Positions 38,468-40,486 of a stretch of DNA of 40,486 nt are shown here, piece by piece. Under the pieces are notes generated by a model. That model worked only from the letters and a program-made list of their open reading frames with translations, was not told where the DNA came from and ran no database searches. The first letter of the stretch is position 1, and each line of letters opens with the position of its first letter. Origin of the DNA: Stenomitos rutilans HA7619-LM2 (GTDB lineage: Bacteria > Cyanobacteriota > Cyanobacteriia > Leptolyngbyales > Leptolyngbyaceae); contig JAHHIE010000062.1 of assembly GCA_019358945.1 (NCBI GenBank), positions 1 through 40,486 of the forward strand. The letters are read 5' to 3'. The translations under genes and the position numbers were made by a program.

Positions 38468-40486
38468 ATGCAACAATTCAACATCAGAGAGTATGTCGAA
38501 TTTAACACGGACGCTAGAGCCATCTGCCCTAGTTGTGCTCAGTCCAAAGGCGCAAATCACCGCAAGCTCAATCTGAGCCTCGTGACATCAGGAGAGTACG
38601 AGGGTGCCTACAAGTGCTTTGCAGGTTGCACACCGCAAGACATCCGTGCGGCCTTGGGCGTGAGTGAGAACCGCATCATCCCCACTGCACTGGCACAACC
38701 AAAAGCCACCGCTGGTAGAACAACTGTCACAGTCTCACCGCAGAAAGTCAAAGAAGCGCACGATCGCCTCATGCAATCGAATGGCCCTGCTAAGGACTGG
38801 CTCCATCAGCGTGGCTTTGATGACGGCCTGATTGCCCGCTATCAGTTGGGAGTAGTGAGAGCCAAAGCAGGCGATCGCCATCTGCCAGCGATCAGCATTC
38901 CGTTGCCAAACCATGACGGCACCGCTTACTACCAGAAAAAGCGCGTGGCTCCGTGGCTGTCAGCAACAGAACAACCGGATGGTTATCAGCCCTGGTCACA
39001 AGCCGGCATCCCTGCACGTACCTTTTTCACATACCTACCCGTAGAGGCAACGTCTACATGGCTCTGTGAGGGGGAGTGGGATACCATGCTGCTAGGGCAG
39101 CACGTCAGGCAGGCAGAGCTACCCGTCGCAGTGGCGTGCTTCACCGCTGGCTGTAGTAACGTGCCACCGCAGCCGGAACTAGAGAAGCTGCCCGGTGACG
39201 TGTATGTCTTTTATGACCGCAACGACAAACCGACCAAGACAGGCTTGATTCCAGGGGATGAGGGAGCGAGAAAAGTAGCGGCGGCTCTGGGCGATCGCTG
39301 TCGTCTTGCCCAGGTGCCGATGACGGATGGCTGCGAGATCCACGGCTGGGATGTGAGTAATGCGCTTGCTGTTGGGTTTCAAATGGCTGACTTTGTAGCA
39401 GCCGCCCAAGCTGCGACACAAGCCACAGAGTTGGGGGAGAAAGCAAAGCCCAAAACTCAAAACTTATTGAGATCGCGGCTCGTCACGAATGCTCAGTTGA
39501 TGGCAACCGCACCCGATTATGTGGAATGGCTCGTCCCTGACCTGCTACCAGCGAATGAACTGATCATGCTGGCAGCAGGCCCCAGGGCTGGCAAATCACT
39601 CCTGTCGATGCTCTTAGCGAAGAGCGTAGCCACAGGTGAATCATTCCTCGATCGACCCGTGACGCAGGGAGTCGTCCTCTATGTGCGGTGTGAAGATGCC
39701 CCGGTCAAAATTAAGCAGCGACAGCTTGCACAGGGTTGGGCTGAGGATATTCCGGTCTACTGGCTTGATCGCTTCAAGCTCTCCGAAACCAGTCAGTTAC
39801 GCGAATTGGCTGAAGAGCTAGACGCACGGCTCATCGTCCTCGATACGCTTTCTCGCATTCGGGACGATGGCACAACTGAATCCAGTGCCGAGATGAGCCG
39901 AGTCCTTGAGCCACTGCAAGAACTAGCCGAGGATGTTAACTGCTCCATCGTGTTGGTGCACCACACCGGGAAAGTGAATGTAGACAATGCGAACGCGATC
40001 GACGTGTTCGACACCATTCGCGGTTCTAGTGCCATCAGAGCGACGTGCAGAGGCTCAATGGTGTTAGCTGCCGATAGCGACTGTTACCGCCTCTGTGCGG
40101 AGAATGGCTACGGCAAAATTGACCTCAAAATTCGGCTTGACTGCGCAACGTTGGAATGGAGATTACTAGGCCGTTGGACGGAAGCAATCTCATCTGACCA
40201 GCGCACCACGGTAGAGGAGTACATCAACAAGGTTGGTCAGGCCACGCTTGATCAGATTTTCGAGGATACGCAAATCCCGAAACCATCGCTGTATAAGGTT
40301 CTTAGCCGCTTGTCGCGCGAAAACTTCATCGTCAAGTCAGGCAACCGTCGTCAAGTGCTCTATAGAACCCATTTGAGATCTCAAGGGGAGGCAGCAAGCC
40401 GCTTCAGCATCAGCCTGACAAAGCAGAGGTTGATTTTGGTCGTGGCGTTGTCCAAAGTTCGTTCAAAGTTCTTGACCAGGATTTTA
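38468..40486 (+). CDS. Primase-helicase (zinc finger, Toprim, RepA-like RecA-fold ATPase), runs off the window
   Basis: The ATG at 38468 opens 673 codons with no stop to the edge. Residues 20-54 form a primase zinc finger (CPSC...CFAGC: Cys20, Cys23, Cys50, Cys54). The Toprim-like domain is at about 195-260 (WLCEGEWDTMLLG; GDVYVFYDRND with the D-x-N-D metal site). A RecA-fold ATPase starts near 350: Walker A in LAAGPRAGKSLLS (about 368-378), Walker B in RLIVLDTLSRI (about 453-460), and sensor IVLVHHTGK near 497 with RGSSAIRA after it. A winged-helix-like end follows (ATLDQIFEDTQIPKPSLYKV). This is the layout of bifunctional replication proteins of phages, satellites and plasmids, showing the element starts its own DNA replication. 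Confidence 0.85.
   Translation, partial: MQQFNIREYVEFNTDARAICPSCAQSKGANHRKLNLSLVTSGEYEGAYKCFAGCTPQDIRAALGVSENRIIPTALAQPKATAGRTTVTVSPQKVKEAHDRLMQSNGPAKDWLHQRGFDDGLIARYQLGVVRAKAGDRHLPAISIPLPNHDGTAYYQKKRVAPWLSATEQPDGYQPWSQAGIPARTFFTYLPVEATSTWLCEGEWDTMLLGQHVRQAELPVAVACFTAGCSNVPPQPELEKLPGDVYVFYDRNDKPTKTGLIPGDEGARKVAAALGDRCRLAQVPMTDGCEIHGWDVSNALAVGFQMADFVAAAQAATQATELGEKAKPKTQNLLRSRLVTNAQLMATAPDYVEWLVPDLLPANELIMLAAGPRAGKSLLSMLLAKSVATGESFLDRPVTQGVVLYVRCEDAPVKIKQRQLAQGWAEDIPVYWLDRFKLSETSQLRELAEELDARLIVLDTLSRIRDDGTTESSAEMSRVLEPLQELAEDVNCSIVLVHHTGKVNVDNANAIDVFDTIRGSSAIRATCRGSMVLAADSDCYRLCAENGYGKIDLKIRLDCATLEWRLLGRWTEAISSDQRTTVEEYINKVGQATLDQIFEDTQIPKPSLYKVLSRLSRENFIVKSGNRRQVLYRTHLRSQGEAASRFSISLTKQRLILVVALSKVRSKFLTRIL

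Noticed and set aside
38468-40486. DnaG primase or DnaB helicase of the chromosome
   Set aside because: One chain combines a CPSC/CFAGC zinc finger, Toprim and RepA-like ATPase, unlike chromosomal DnaG or DnaB, and it lies in an accessory context.

Overview
The window reads as cyanobacterial chromosome. Evidence: adjacent chlL and chlN for light-independent protochlorophyllide reductase, several families typical of cyanobacteria (DUF1823, DUF2854, DUF5331, the DUF6888/DUF6887/Uma2 cassette), a group 2-type sigma factor, and very frequent GCGATCGC (HIP1) octamers. The many dispersed palindromes and MITE-like repeats in the gaps fit a filamentous, Leptolyngbya/Oscillatoria-like genome, but genus cannot be fixed from this window.

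Positions 1-24000 are ordinary chromosome with scars. In order: DUF1823, bioF, pdxH, a secreted FecR-domain protein, DUF2854, small conserved genes, a single-domain response regulator, the sigma factor, DUF2809, glutathione-dependent formaldehyde dehydrogenase, a Uma2 gene broken by two different repeat insertions, an AT-hook protein, chlL-DUF5331-chlN, an AT-rich HEPN/MerR-like gene, the DUF6888 (decayed)-DUF6887-Uma2 cassette, a leftward oxidative/xenobiotic set (GST, FMN split-barrel protein, DUF1348) divergent from a TetR regulator, and two broken glycosyltransferase genes. Two small non-coding elements each occur twice (7420/23601 and 9542/22917), and there is a perfect 62-bp palindrome at 23851.

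Positions 24051-24091 hold the isolated 3' half of an elongator tRNA-Met gene on the minus strand. An integrated element leaves such a scar at one end, and the orientation places the element to the right. Just inside are an NmrA-type oxidoreductase with a divergent TetR regulator and a matched pair of operator palindromes, then an orphan L7/L12 C-terminal-domain protein.

Positions 26973-40486 look like a temperate virus-like or plasmid-virus element that I cannot assign to a described type. A rightward block of tightly overlapping genes (26973-35295) encodes large unrecognised proteins and a 180-residue protein with its own leader and strong Shine-Dalgarno. It also encodes a protein ending in a capsid-fibre-like beta domain, and a spike-like protein with a Thr-Pro hinge and a C-terminal discoidin (F5/8 type C)-like domain. 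Leftward genes follow: a small membrane protein with a paralogue at 2233 in the chromosomal part, two exported or acidic proteins, and an XRE repressor next to twin operators. Divergent from the repressor are five tiny coupled genes and a primase-helicase still open at the window edge. No terminase, portal, recognisable capsid, tail gene or integrase is visible, so the particle (if it is one) is either of an unfamiliar kind, depends on a helper, or has its remaining genes beyond 40486.
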